This document shows positions 42,448 to 53,600 of a stretch of DNA of 64,000 bases, one piece after another; the first letter of the stretch is position 1; each line of letters starts with the position of its first letter. The translations under genes and the position numbers were made by a program. The notes beneath the pieces were generated by a model. It did no database searches. It had not been told where the DNA came from and saw only the letters and a program-made list of their open reading frames with translations. Source of the stretch: Blattamonas nauphoetae (taxonomy: Eukaryota > Preaxostyla > Oxymonadida); contig JARBJD010000010.1 of assembly GCA_033064195.1 (NCBI GenBank), positions 186,001-250,000 of the forward strand. Reading direction: 5' to 3'.

Positions 42448-42539
42448 AGAGAGATCTGCGTGTAGACTTCGAGATCTGCGCCTAGACCGATCTGCAGATC
42501 TGCGTCTAGACTTTTCCGGATCTGAGCCTAGACTTACCC
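42448..42539 (-). repeat. Right terminal inverted repeat
   Basis: Inverted partner of 38018-38110. It ends ...CTTACCC at 42539, directly against the ATGCTGAGT duplication. Confidence 0.9.
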
Positions 42540-42548
42540 ATGCTGAGT
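42540..42548 (+). repeat. Right 9-bp target-site duplication
   Basis: ATGCTGAGT, a direct copy of 38009-38017. Only 134 bp separate it from the Kish start codon, so the insertion is in or near that promoter. Confidence 0.8.
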
Positions 42549-42682
42549 GCGATTATTCATGAATCGATATTCCCATACAAGGGATCATTTTGATTATTAT
42601 AATGTCATAATCACAATTTACTCTTCATAGTCAAATGATAAAGCTTCTCACCTATTTGTCCGAAGATCGAGCCAATTTCGCA

Positions 42683-43022
42683 ATGATCTCACTATTCAAC
42701 TTTTCATCTATTGCGCTAGTCATCGTTCTAACGATATGCACCTGCACATTCATCTCCCAACTCTCCAACAACTCATTCGCCAAGAATAAGACTGGCTGGA
42801 GCGGACTTCTCTACAAAGCAACAGTCATCGGTTTGTTTCTTCGGGCAACGTGATATTCTCCTCATTCATTCGTTTTTCATGATTATTTGCGCATGGTTTA
42901 ATCATAATTTGATTTTTCTAATATTATCTCTCTTCATATTTTCAGGTGAACGACTCAGTCCATTCGTGTCGCTTTCTTGCTTGTTGCTTCTTTTCTATCA
43001 GCTGTTCTTCAAGGAATGCTGA
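42683..43022 (+). CDS. KSH1: Kish/TMEM167, small Golgi membrane protein
   Basis: Short two-helix protein of the early secretory pathway. Two exons, 42683-42830 and 42946-43022, intron 115 nt; 74 residues. Product MISLFNFSSIALVIVLTICT, then C-T-F-I, then NKTGWSGLLYKATVIGERLS, then SPFVSLSCLLLLFYQLFF. It matches Kish throughout (SAIFNFQSLLTVILLLICTC; NKTG; ARIGERKSPYV). The second ATG of the ORF was chosen because it lines up with the family start. The upstream region is the right flank of the TIR element. Confidence 0.95.
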
Positions 43023-43335
43023 TAAGCACGACCATTGCGCTGATTTTTGATTAAATTTTTGCGTTTACACTTCATTTGATTGAGCTCTTCTTTTTCGCTC
43101 CATTTTGACCGGTATCCGATCGATCTGCAACAGAAAATCAATGCACAGCATCTATCACGATGTATAATCTACAATACTTCAAGGGAAAGATTTTTCACTT
43201 TTCGTGTATTCACAATTTGAAAAATGTGAGATGATTCGGGAAAAACCAAGAAGTAATCCATCGCCCACTCACAAAACGGAGCGACATGCGAGTTCGCAGT
43301 CTCATACGCACCTCTGATCGTTAACACGTCCGGCT

Positions 43336-44877
43336 CTATCTGCGCCGAAACGTTTGAAGACCAGACCAGGCGGTTCTCGCGAGACATCTGAAGAAGAGGT
43401 CATTTCTGATTGTCTGAAGAGTGGCCACAATTGCTGACATTACGATGCATTCAACTCAGCCGACCAGCTGTCAAATTCGGCTTGCTCTCTTTCAAAGAAG
43501 GCTTGTTCACGCTGACAGAGATGAAAATGAATGGGGCACACTCTAAGTTGGGTGAGGAGAGACTGAAACGTGTTGCGGTCCTTCTCAGCGTGAGTCTGGA
43601 ACTCGCCGATGAGTCCGGCGAGAGCTTCGTCAAAAGACATGCTGAACGACGTGTTCTGGAGAGGCTCAGACGTCGACGACATCGAAGCCGACTGTTCGAT
43701 CAGGAGTCGCTGCTGCTTGGCCAGTTCATCGAAAGAATCTGAAGGAGTCAAGAAGAGGCGCACAGACTGAGCGTTTCAATGAGGCCACTGACATCCAGTG
43801 AGTCGAGTGTTTGGGCTGTTTGAATGGCGGCCTCGACATTGTCTTGGAGGACGAGGACCTTCTCCACGAGTTCGTCAACATTTGTTCTGAGAAAGGAAGA
43901 CATGGAAAATCAAAATAGACAGACATGGACAGCATTTGTGTCTCATAATGCTGTGGAAAGAGCGTTGAAAGGTCTTGTTGGGAGAGAGACGACGAGGATA
44001 GCAATGTTTTGAGAGTGTCTTCTTCTTCTTGGATTGTTGTTTGAAGAGACTGACTCTCCTCCTCAAGTCTGGCTCGAAGGAGTTCCAATGATGATGCGGT
44101 TTGCTGAAAAACATTTTCGTTTTCGGTGGGTGGTTGAGGGGGAAGGAAAGAGGACATCTCGATTGATCCTATTTTCTGACTTGGACAGAAGACAAACCTG
44201 GATATTTGTTTTTACTCAACTTTTGTGCCTTCTCAGGCAGTGCCTCATACTCCATTTGCATCAGTCGAGCTTTATACTGATGAATATTTTGAAAGACAAT
44301 GACAGTGACACACATAGACAAAAGACTCCTTTTGAATGAGATAGTTGAGCTCATTCTGCAATACCCTTTGTGAGGCAGCGGCAGTTCTTTCAATATGTTC
44401 GGTTTCTCTTCGGATATTTCTGTAGAAAGAGGTGAGATTTGAATGGGTTTGAGAGAACTGGAGATATAGACTTTTCATCAGATTCAAAGTTGTGAATTTG
44501 ATCTAAACAAGTTGCCAGTTTATCTTCTTCTTGTCTCTAGAGATTGGATGATCAGTGTTCGTGAGATGATGAGTGAAAGGAGAGCAGACAATCATTTCAG
44601 TTATGTGCAAGATATCCGCTTTGAGTTTCGGAATTTCATCATTATATTCATTGTTTCTCTCTCCACTTGCCTCTAAGAAACGATGCATCAAGTGTTGAGC
44701 TTGCTGAACTGTAGAGAGTTCTGAGCTGGTAAAATCGATCGTGGGGAAGTTATTTTTCGTCAAAATTTGATTCGCTTGTTCAAAAATATCTTGGATATCA
44801 GAAAAAGTCTTCTCGTCTTGCATTCGTCGGATTTCCATAGCAAGCCCACAAAGAATACTGAAAACACCAGCTTCCAT
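43336..44877 (-). CDS. Coiled-coil protein, multi-exon, unknown
   Basis: Start at MEAGVFSILCGLAMEIRRMQ (44877). Successive exons in shifting frames encode heptad-rich helices, e.g. FSDIQDIFEQANQILTKNNF, TVQQAQHLMHRFLEASGERN, NLTSFYRNIRRETEHIERTA, SLELLRARLEEESQSLQTTI and LIGEFQTHAEKDRNTFQSLL. It probably ends at 43336 after a final small exon, but an alternative 3' exon down to 43169 is possible. Composition and lack of other domains suggest a cytoskeletal, kinetochore or augmin-like role; no specific family is recognised. Confidence 0.5.
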
Positions 44878-44996
44878 TGAAGTGGAATGAGAATGACAAA
44901 AAGTGAAAAAAATCAAGCTAAATAGTGTATATTGATGAGATAAAGAAAAATGAAATCGATCAATTTGATTGGAGACCCTACATTATTTATTTGAAA

Positions 44997-46540
44997 TGTC
45001 GACTCAGTCTTGTTCCACTCCCCCGACAAGATCTGATGAATTAGATGATGAAGATGATATGATTGTTTCTCTCGACACACAAATCTATCGATGCCCCAGC
45101 GGAAAAGTGTGCTTTTACATCAACAATCATGTTAAACGCTTTTCACTACAAATATTCTTCAAATCCTTTTCCTATGTGCAGAATAATCAATATACTCTGA
45201 CTGCTACGATTACAGCCGAAGATTTTGATGATATTCAGGAACGTCGCGCCCCACTCGACATTATCTGCCTCGTTGACACTTCTAAGTCGATGTCTGGAGG
45301 AATTTCTCAACCAAATCGAGATAAATTACAACAGGTTATGAGTTGTTTCCAAAACCTCCTGAAATTTCTTGGTGACGAAGACCGTTTCACAGTCTGCTTC
45401 ATCTATTCTGTCAAACCTTTTTTCTCACTCTTTAGGTGTACCAGTTTGCTCAGCAAACCAAAAAGGTTATTGATATGGCGTTTATGAATAAAGAAAATAG
45501 GGTATTTTCCTACGCACTTACCTCTAAACTCGCTCAACTCTCTCTAGTTCAAATGTGCATCGATACTTGAAAAACAGATGGCCCGTCCGGACGGAGGAAC
45601 TAACCTTTTGAATGCACTCCAAGTAGCCCTCCAAGATCTTACAATTTCAACACAGTATTTTCTTTTCTTCACATGTAATCACAACTTTATTTTTTCGTTA
45701 CAGAGAAGAGGAAGAATCGAACAGATCAGCATCAATCTGGATTTTTAGTGACGGTCTCGATCGAGACAATCGCTACGAAGTGAATTCTGTAAACCCGAAC
45801 CTTCCTGCCCAGCAAGTCACCGACAAAGAGCTCGACAAGCGCATAAAACGTCTTATCCAATCGTATGAGTCAAAAATCAAGACTGGATTTACGATAAACA
45901 CATTTGGGTTTGGGGAAGAGCATGATGATCTTATCCTTGCAAGCATGGCTGAGTATGGCCATGGCAGCTACTTCTTCATCAGCTCCAACAACACCAACAA
46001 GAGCCCATTCATCAAATACTTTGCAGACTGCCTCAACAGGCAGTTAAGCTCGATCCTCCAAAAAGGAAAGACCACAGCTGAAGTTTGATCCTTCTTTCTC
46101 GTCATCGTCTTTCAGCTCCAAGAATCTCGCATCATCCGCCAAATTCACTCGTCAGCGACCTCTCTCACCTCGTCCGTCGTCAGCATTGGTGAAATGTACA
46201 GCGGAGAGACGATGAATGTGTTTTACGACTTCGAATGTGACGAACCAACCATCGTCGGGAAGTTGACGTTCTCGTTCACCGATCTGGTGAATGGAGCGAT
46301 CCAGCAGGTGATTAGTTCGGAGATAAACGAGGACGCAGGAATGGTGGAGGAGATGGGAGAGGATCTGGTTGAGGAATACATGAAAATGAAGAAGTTTGTA
46401 GATGGCACACACAAAATGAAAGATCGAGGCCTCTTCAACACTACAACAGGCTCCCTCGGAAAGACGAACGAGAAGACGAACAGAGCAAGAAACCAACACA
46501 ACTGTCTCCCATTTCTGTTTCATTATTCTTCTCAGATTCC
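44997..46540 (+). CDS. von Willebrand factor A domain protein (possibly fused to the next ORF)
   Basis: N-terminal acidic leader, then a vWA domain beginning PLDIICLVDTSKSMSG. The D-x-S-x-S metal-ion-dependent adhesion site is present near 45275, followed by DRFTV, MARPDGGTNLLNAL and SIWIFSDGLDRDNRYEV, giving the usual MIDAS Thr and Asp positions. A second beta-rich region follows (MYSGETMNVFYDFECDEPTI), like the Vwaint-type region of RING/vWA proteins. Several short introns. No normal stop is evident before the next ORF: donor GTCTCC (46506) and acceptor CTTCTCAG (46537) would splice it in phase to MLRTRSLQYATP at 46541. A one-gene reading is therefore likely. Confidence 0.65.
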
Positions 46541-49500
46541 ATGCTTCGTACACGCTCGCTGCAGTACGCCACACCGACGATCCGTTCCAACACAACAGAC
46601 GCAACGAAGAAGCTGAAGGGCAAGACTAACAAGGCCGGGCTGAAGAAGGGACCGGGTGTGACGTATTTCACGCAGAAAGGGATCGACGCCGAGCGAGCAA
46701 TCCGTGATCCGGAGTTCATCGATTCGATGGAACAGGCCCTCGACAGGATCCTCGTGTCGTTCCTTGGCACACAGAATGAACGGTATCAACAGTCACTCAA
46801 CTCACTCGAGCAAAACATGCGGACATCGACGGACGATTTCCTGGATGACATGATGCAGGATATGAGGAAGAAGTGTCTGTTTGAGTGGACGTCTCTGTTT
46901 GGGGAGCTGACCACGATGTTGAACGAAGTGAGAGAGTTGAAGGAGGGACTTGTCAGAGATTCTGTGAAAAGCCAGGAGATTCTGAACCAGCTCACAACTT
47001 CAGCGAATGAGTCGCCCTTCACCCACCTTCACGCAAACACTCTTCCTGACCCCATCCCTCGAAACAACAGTCTCGATGGGACATGCCGCGATTCATTGCC
47101 AGATCAGAACGATGCGAGCACAATCGCAAGTGACGATCAGATGAGGGAGAGAGGGATGCCGCCAGGGGTGAACAGGATCGACAACGGAGTGGGAGACATC
47201 ATCGACTTCGACGAACTGGTGTCGAAGGAGCAGGATAGGATCCGACGGAAGGAGTCGGGTTGGAAGAGCGAGATCGATCGACGGCGGGAGAGAGAACTCG
47301 CACTCCAAGCTGAACTTGATGGTCTAAAAGAACAGGAGCAGGAACTGGAAGCGGAGTTCCAAGCAAAGAAGACCGAAATACAGACAACAGTCCAAGAACG
47401 GGACAAAGCTCTTCAGGACGAAATCAAGGCAGCCGAACTTCGAAAGGCCGAGCGAGAGAAGAAGCGAGTGCAGATGGAGAGGAAGGAGCAGAAGGAAATC
47501 AGCCAATTCAACGATGTTGCCCAACAATTCAAGAAACGACAAGATGAGCGAGAATCTCTGAAGAACACTCTTCGCGAACAACACAACCACGAGCAGGAAG
47601 TCCTCAAACAGTTCAGGCAGAATCGACGGATGGGGAAGCGAATGGCACTGATCCACACCCTCGACTCCTCGCAGGGTCTCACCTCACCAGCCGCGAAGAA
47701 GACAGACACAACTCGACGCACCAACACCAAAGTTGATTATGAATCGTTGGAGAACGCAGAATTAGAAACAAATGAGGATAGCGAGGGTGATCTGGATGAG
47801 AACGCGTCCAGGCTGACTGATGCACCAGGGAAGAAGGGAACAAGAGTGGAGAAGGGAAGGAGAGGCCAAGCACAGAGAGCAAGGACCGAACTCCAGACAA
47901 TCATTCACGAAGAGAAGGAGGAAGACGAACGAGGTGATCAGGACAACTCAGAACACTCAGAAATCGACAAGGAACAGGACGAGCAAGCAGATGACAGACG
48001 GGATAGCTTCGAAGACGATGACGAGCCGTTTGACCAAAACTATATTCGTCCACACAGCCATGTCACAAGGAAGCAGAGACGGAGGAGACAGAACGAAGAT
48101 GAGACGGAAGAAGAGATGGACGAAAATGAAAATCGTCAGAAAGCTCGAACAACGAGGCGACAGGCTGTGGAGAATCAATCGGAGGAGAGAGGTGATGATG
48201 AGAATGATGAAGAGGATGAGGAAGACGAGAACAGCGATCAAGCTGAACGAACCGTCAAGCATCGAACCCTCACACGTCGAGGAGAGGATGGCGACTCAGC
48301 CGAGGAGGAAGAAGAGGACATTCGGGACCGGCAGCTGGACGACAGTGGCGATGACCAAGAATCAAACGCTTCGCTTGAACAACACACCAGCGACAGCACA
48401 TTCAGACAGACCCAACTCTCAACCCAATACAACCCGCCGGCGTCTCCACGACTCGACAACGCTGCCACTCTGGACGAGTCATTCCTGCGAGAGAAGACAC
48501 GGCCAATGACGCTGAAGGAGGAAGAGGATTGGGGCGATGATGGACAGATCATTGCTGCGGAGGAAGTGGAAGGGTCGTCCTTCCTTTTTAAGCTCTTTGA
48601 TTCTTGCCGTTATTCGACGTGCTGTTCTGTTACATTCTGCGTTCTTTTTGTTATCTTTATTGTTTTCTTTGTCTTCCTTCTCATCGGCGGTCTCAGTCTT
48701 CTGTTTGGAGGCCGACTGATGTCGTGGACAGGAAATCTCGCTCCCATCTCAACCGCCACCACTTTCGCCATTGGAAAGACACTCAAAGGGAGCGACACTC
48801 CACGCGTACAAATCTGGACTGGAGATTCTCCACAGAGCAACGCTGATGAGAGGAGCTTGTTTGCAATCGGACCAAAACGCGAAGTTCCGCAAGTCTCGAA
48901 TCGATGGAGCCATCGAAACGGTCCCTTATCAAACACAACTTTTGTTCCATTATCTTCAAACGAGGAAGCTGAGACGAAGCATCTCATCGAAGTCGGCACA
49001 GATTCCGTCTACATCCGAAGTCTTCAGGTTGGAGATATGCAGATCGAGTTGAACAACATCCCAGACCTCATCACCAAGTCGGTCCGCAGTCAGGATGTGG
49101 ATTATCTTGACACTCCGACCACGTTCTTGTCTCCGCTGAATCTCACCCAACGGGTGGACATGAACACGAAAGACATTTCCAACGTTGGCGATCTGACCGC
49201 TTCAACAGCCACCATCCAATCTGCGGACTTCTCCGATGCCTCGGCGCGAAGACTAACTTCGGAGAACGCAGGAATCACGTCACTCAATATCGACACTCTC
49301 ACCACAAACACAACAGGATCGTCCTCCTTCAGACACCACGTCACATTCGATGGAGATGTGACAGTGACAGGGAATATGAAGATCAGCATGCCCATCTCTC
49401 TCGCAGACGGGCGCTACTATCCCGCCATCTACACACAAACTTTTGCTTCGATTGATCGGAACACCATCTACGACTTTGCGAATGTCACGATGGATTTTGA

Positions 49501-49835
49501 CAGCCCTGAGCCGTCGATGTTTGTGATTGATGTGATCTCCATCTCGGATTCGTTCAATCAGGAGTTTGTAGAGATCGACAATGGTGACACGATATATCGT
49601 TTGCCTTCTCTTCTCTCTCACCTTCCCAGATACATCCCAAAATTGGCTGAAATTCATTACAGAGCCAGCTGAAAATGGCGCTGTTCGCATTTCCGTAGCT
49701 CTGTATGAATACGGATCGTCTGCTGATAAGAAACACAGCTTCATTCTCTCTGTGTACATCCATCCAAAGGTTCATGTCGAATTCTGTTCACCAAACACGA
49801 CAGACCCGGCTGAATGTCTTCGAGAGTATCCATGA
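46541..49835 (+). CDS. Coiled-coil, acidic, single-pass membrane protein with beta-rich ectodomain
   Basis: Main ORF 46541-49583 plus a last exon 49630-49835 joined across a 46-nt intron (D-T-S-Q-N-W-L-K-F-I...). From the N-terminus: a basic segment (TKKLKGKTNKAGLKKG); helices; a long coiled coil (about residues 230-370) of E/R/Q/K; and an extended D/E-rich disordered region (about 400-640). A transmembrane helix VTFCVLFVIFIVFFVFLLIG (about 705-725) follows. The distal half has repetitive ladder-like sequence (LTSENAGITSLNIDTLTTNT, HVTFDGDVTVTGNMKI), resembling beta-helical or fibre-type folds. The C-terminal exon has a paired-Cys end. Function unknown. It may be the C-terminal part of the preceding vWA gene. 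Confidence 0.65.
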
Positions 49836-49958
49836 GCGACTTTATTTTTCTTTTATTCTTTTTTTGGTCTTTGTTCATCACTTCACAAATCCTTATTTTT
49901 TCGAGTCAGAGCCAAAACGACTGCAAGGAGATAAATAATTGACGAAACGAATGCCCAA

Positions 49959-50413
49959 TCACATATTATCTGAAGGAATCTTTTCTTCGGGAATTGGAAT
50001 GTCGTAACCAAATTCTACACCGAATGGAAGTTCGTCGTCTTCGTCGACCCAATGATCCCAATCAATCTTCACAAACTTGCTTTTTCCTTCGAGTAACAAC
50101 TGATTCCACCATTTCCTCTCAATTTTTTTGATTGTAACGGTGTAGTATCTTGCAGAAACGTTGAGGCTTATTGGTTTCTCTTCGATTGGAGCGAATAGGT
50201 CTAGAGATGAATAGAAATTTTTGCCGTCAGATGAACAAACACCAGTAAATTCAATGTGAGATCCATTGACGATTAACTTTGCAGTATCTTGTTTAAGATT
50301 GATCGTTTCGAACTTTAGATAAAGTCGATCAGTTCGCTGAGCCCAATATAGTATTGGTGTTCTGTATGAAGAATGAAGAAAAATAAATGTTTTTGATACA
50401 AAGTATTTTCCAT
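49959..50413 (-). CDS. p23/Sba1-type Hsp90 co-chaperone (CS domain)
   Basis: Two exons, 50400-50413 (14 nt) and 49959-50361, intron 38 nt; 138 residues. The product starts MENTLTPILYWAQRTDRLYL and continues KFETINLKQDTAKLIVNGSH, a beta-sandwich ending RYYTVTIKKIERKWWNQLLL and the p23 signature FVKIDWDHWVDEDDE. It ends in an acidic tail. p23 stabilises the ATP-bound closed state of Hsp90. The tiny first exon was recognised because its phase-2 end exactly completes the WAQR start of CS domains. The length is near the family norm (about 160) with a shorter tail. Confidence 0.85.
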
Positions 50414-50646
50414 TCTAGTCAATTCTTAAGGGGCGGCCCATTGAACATGTCGAATCATGAAGAGGACATCGTCCTGTGAGAAAGAGTTCAATCATCAAGG
50501 CTGTATGTCACTTACAAGACACTATTGTCACCGTGACTGTACAATTAAGCAGCAAAAACTTCTCATTACAGCAAACGAATGAGAACAAATAAGAGACAAT
50601 TCAGTGTGAACTAAAGACAAAAACGAAGAGAGTGAAATGCTCAAAA

Positions 50647-53600
50647 TTAAATCGGAAGAGGTGCAAGAGAAGCAACATAAACCCATACAGACGTCACATA
50701 GTTTGGATATGGTGCAATGAATACATCGAACGCAAATTCAGTTGTCGATGCGGTCACAGCTGTGAGTTGACAATTCTTTATCCTTTTTGCAACATCGATG
50801 AGAGAAACATAGGGAAAGTTGAGTGTGATTCCGTTCATTGTATAAGAGTCTGTGATAGGCCTGATCATCTCGTCATGTTCAGCCTGCAAGAAGTCTCGAC
50901 AGTCCTCAAGTGTCATTTCGTCTTCGTGATCTTCCTCCAAGTCCCCTATTTCCGAATCCACAATTTGGTTCTGTGAATCGTTCTCAGAAACTTCATCGTC
51001 GTCTTGTGTGCGCCCTGTGCGAGCAGTTTGCTGTGGAGAGTCTCCCGCTTTTGTGATTTTGGCCGTCCAGTAGTGCTGCATCCTGCTTCCCTCCAACCTT
51101 CGGAGAACTTGATGAAGAACGTCACGGAACGCTCGATTGACTCGGAGCTCCCTCCCTTTCACATTCATTTCAATTTCCAGCTCTCTCAGCACACACGCCG
51201 TAATGTCGTTTTTGAGTTCAATGACATATCGCTGAGGAGTGCTTTGATATTCGAGGTATTCCTTCTGCACCGAGTCCTTCAACTCCATCTGCACATGATC
51301 AGCCTTCTCGTTCCAAACACTCGACCATTTTGAAGAGTTGGGAATGTCCCAGTCCATCAGCCAGGGGTATTCGTCATTGTGCATGTTGAGGTAGATGTTC
51401 GTTGGAGAAGCTGCCATCCCAACACGTCTGAGCGGGCAAGATGGATCCTTCCCAAGAAACGACTGATGAGACGATGCATTCCACAGTTTGACTCGTTTGA
51501 CCTTCTTCTTCTCATCTCTCTCGAGTGTCACAACCCAAATCGTCCGCCCATCAGGAATTGAGACCCCGAAGACGGTGAAAGACTCAAGTCCGAGAGTGAG
51601 GAAGTAATTGTTGAGGAGGAAGGCATGTTCGCTGGCATCACCCTGATTCACATACAAAAACTCGTGTGACCTCATCCAAACATCAGACCGATCTCCGAAC
51701 ACGTCCTGGTCCTGACTGAATGGGAAGAGAGAGACGTAGTGAAAGATCTCGTTCGGATCAGTCATAACTGCGACAATGAGAAAAGAAAGAAAACATACAT
51801 TTTGGAGGATTCTGCTTCCTCATGAACCGCGTGATCAGAGAGTCGTTTCCCTCGAGTGTCATTCCCTTCATCTGTAAGTTTCTGTAAGCCCTTTCTCGTT
51901 TGTCCAGATATGCAACCCTCTTCGTCTCCAACATGTCCAAAGTGACTGGATTTTCGTTTGTGTCGTTTTTGGGGAGTGTCGGATCATCCAATTCGGGATA
52001 CTGCGAAAGTGGAGACACGAAGGGAAGAAATGAGACATGGATGTTGATCGTTGGGGGGATGTTCACTGACCCATCAGGATTGACTGTCTCGTACGGAACA
52101 CTCGGCCCGCTCATTTGGACAGGAATGGTTCGAAAGGAAGCGAGAGAGGGAGGGACATCAACACGGTACGACCCAGACAGGATCCCCTGGTTCATGAACA
52201 GGGCAGATATTGAGAAGACGAGTTCACCGATCAGCAGCTTGTCGATTCGGACGCTCACAACATCTGGCTTCACTGCATTTTGTGTGGACGAATACTTTTC
52301 GACGGAAAATAATCGAATCTGGACAAGATCGTCCATTTCAGCAATATCTTGATTTGTGTACGGCCTCACTTCTTCCGCCGGTCCCTTCGCCATCTGAGCT
52401 TCTCTGATCACAATTCCGCCTGGTTTGGTTGGAGTTGTGGGTCTGCCTTGCGCCTTTCGCAACCAGGGTGCCCTCTTGTTTGTCGCCGACTCAGCGAGAT
52501 AGTCTTCGTTTTCCTGTTCCTCATTCTCCGCTTCAAGACGATCACCGAACATTCCGAAGTCAAAATACATTTTAGAGTTCCACGTTGGGAAGGGGGCTTT
52601 GGCTGGAGATGTGACTCGTGTCCTTCCTTTGAACTTGACCTCCACCACAACATTCGAGTCCTGTTTGCCTCGAGCGATGTTGTCTGTCACTTGAGAGATG
52701 AAGTTCAATCTGCTGCGGACAGCCCTTCCTTCATCTTCGTGACGTGATTCGTCATTGATCCTGACGCGAACTGGAATGTTTGCGCCGTCGACAATGTGCA
52801 CGCACAGCCTCAAATTTGGTACTTCCACGTTTCGCTCCTTGTGCACAATCTCAATCTCGTTCTTCGGGATAATTCTTCGCCGTTTGGAGAGGAAGTCGAG
52901 CGAGATGAAGGAGAGGATGTTCCTGCCGAATGACAGCTCCCACTCCTTCACGATCGAATTGTAGTCTGTGTTCAGCTTCATCCTCTGTCGGACACTTCGC
53001 TCGGTCTGGATCGACTTTTGGGCAGCATTCTTGAACGCGTCCAACACTTTCTGTCGCCGATCGGCAGCTCGCACATTTCGGAATTCTTCTTCGCGAGGGA
53101 GGAAGGTTACTCTTGATTTCTTCTTCTTCGAATCCGTCTTTCCATCCTTCCCTTCCAGTTTCTCTTTTTCCATCCTTTCCCGATCCAGCCTTTCCAAGAG
53201 CGACTCCTTCTGTCCCGCCGATGCTGTCAGAACCGACGTTGTAACATACTTGGTCGGCATCGCGGCGATCGCTGGAGCAGCAGTCGAAGGAGGAACAACC
53301 GGTTGGAGAGAGAGATGAGACTGTGGAAGCGGTTGAGCTTTCACAAAGTTGAACACAGGATTGACCTTGATGGTTTCGATCTGTTCCATTGTTGGGAAGA
53401 GGACACTTGTCTGTTGGAGTTGCGGTTCGTTGAGGTATCGATCCATCGACGGAAAGAACGTGAACTGCGTTGGGCGTTGGAGACGAGGGTCGTTCGGATC
53501 AACAACAGTTGGCCTTTGATAATCTGGGAGAGAGGAAGGATACACGAGAGACGATGAAATCACTCTGTTCTCTTCTTCTTTGGGGAGCGGCGTGACCGGC

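Larger units (their letters stand above)
38018..42539. mobile_element. 4.5-kb TIR-bounded segment with 9-bp TSD (Mutator-like) carrying a PPP4R3 gene
   Basis: Bounded by terminal inverted repeats of about 92 bp beginning GGGTA(G/A)GTCTAG, about 95% identical, and flanked by the direct repeat ATGCTGAGT. TIR length and a 9-bp duplication fit Mutator-like elements. No transposase is recognisable inside. The only coding content is an apparently complete intron-containing homologue of protein phosphatase 4 regulatory subunit 3. This matches the Pack-MULE concept (gene fragments or genes between MULE ends), though those usually hold fragments. The few TIR mismatches indicate a fairly recent insertion between mLST8 and Kish. 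Confidence 0.65.

Noticed and set aside
43169-43387. Terminal exon reading MSRENRLVWSSNVSAQ for the coiled-coil gene
   Set aside because: The splice phase from the upstream exon favours another frame ending at 43336; kept only as an alternative.
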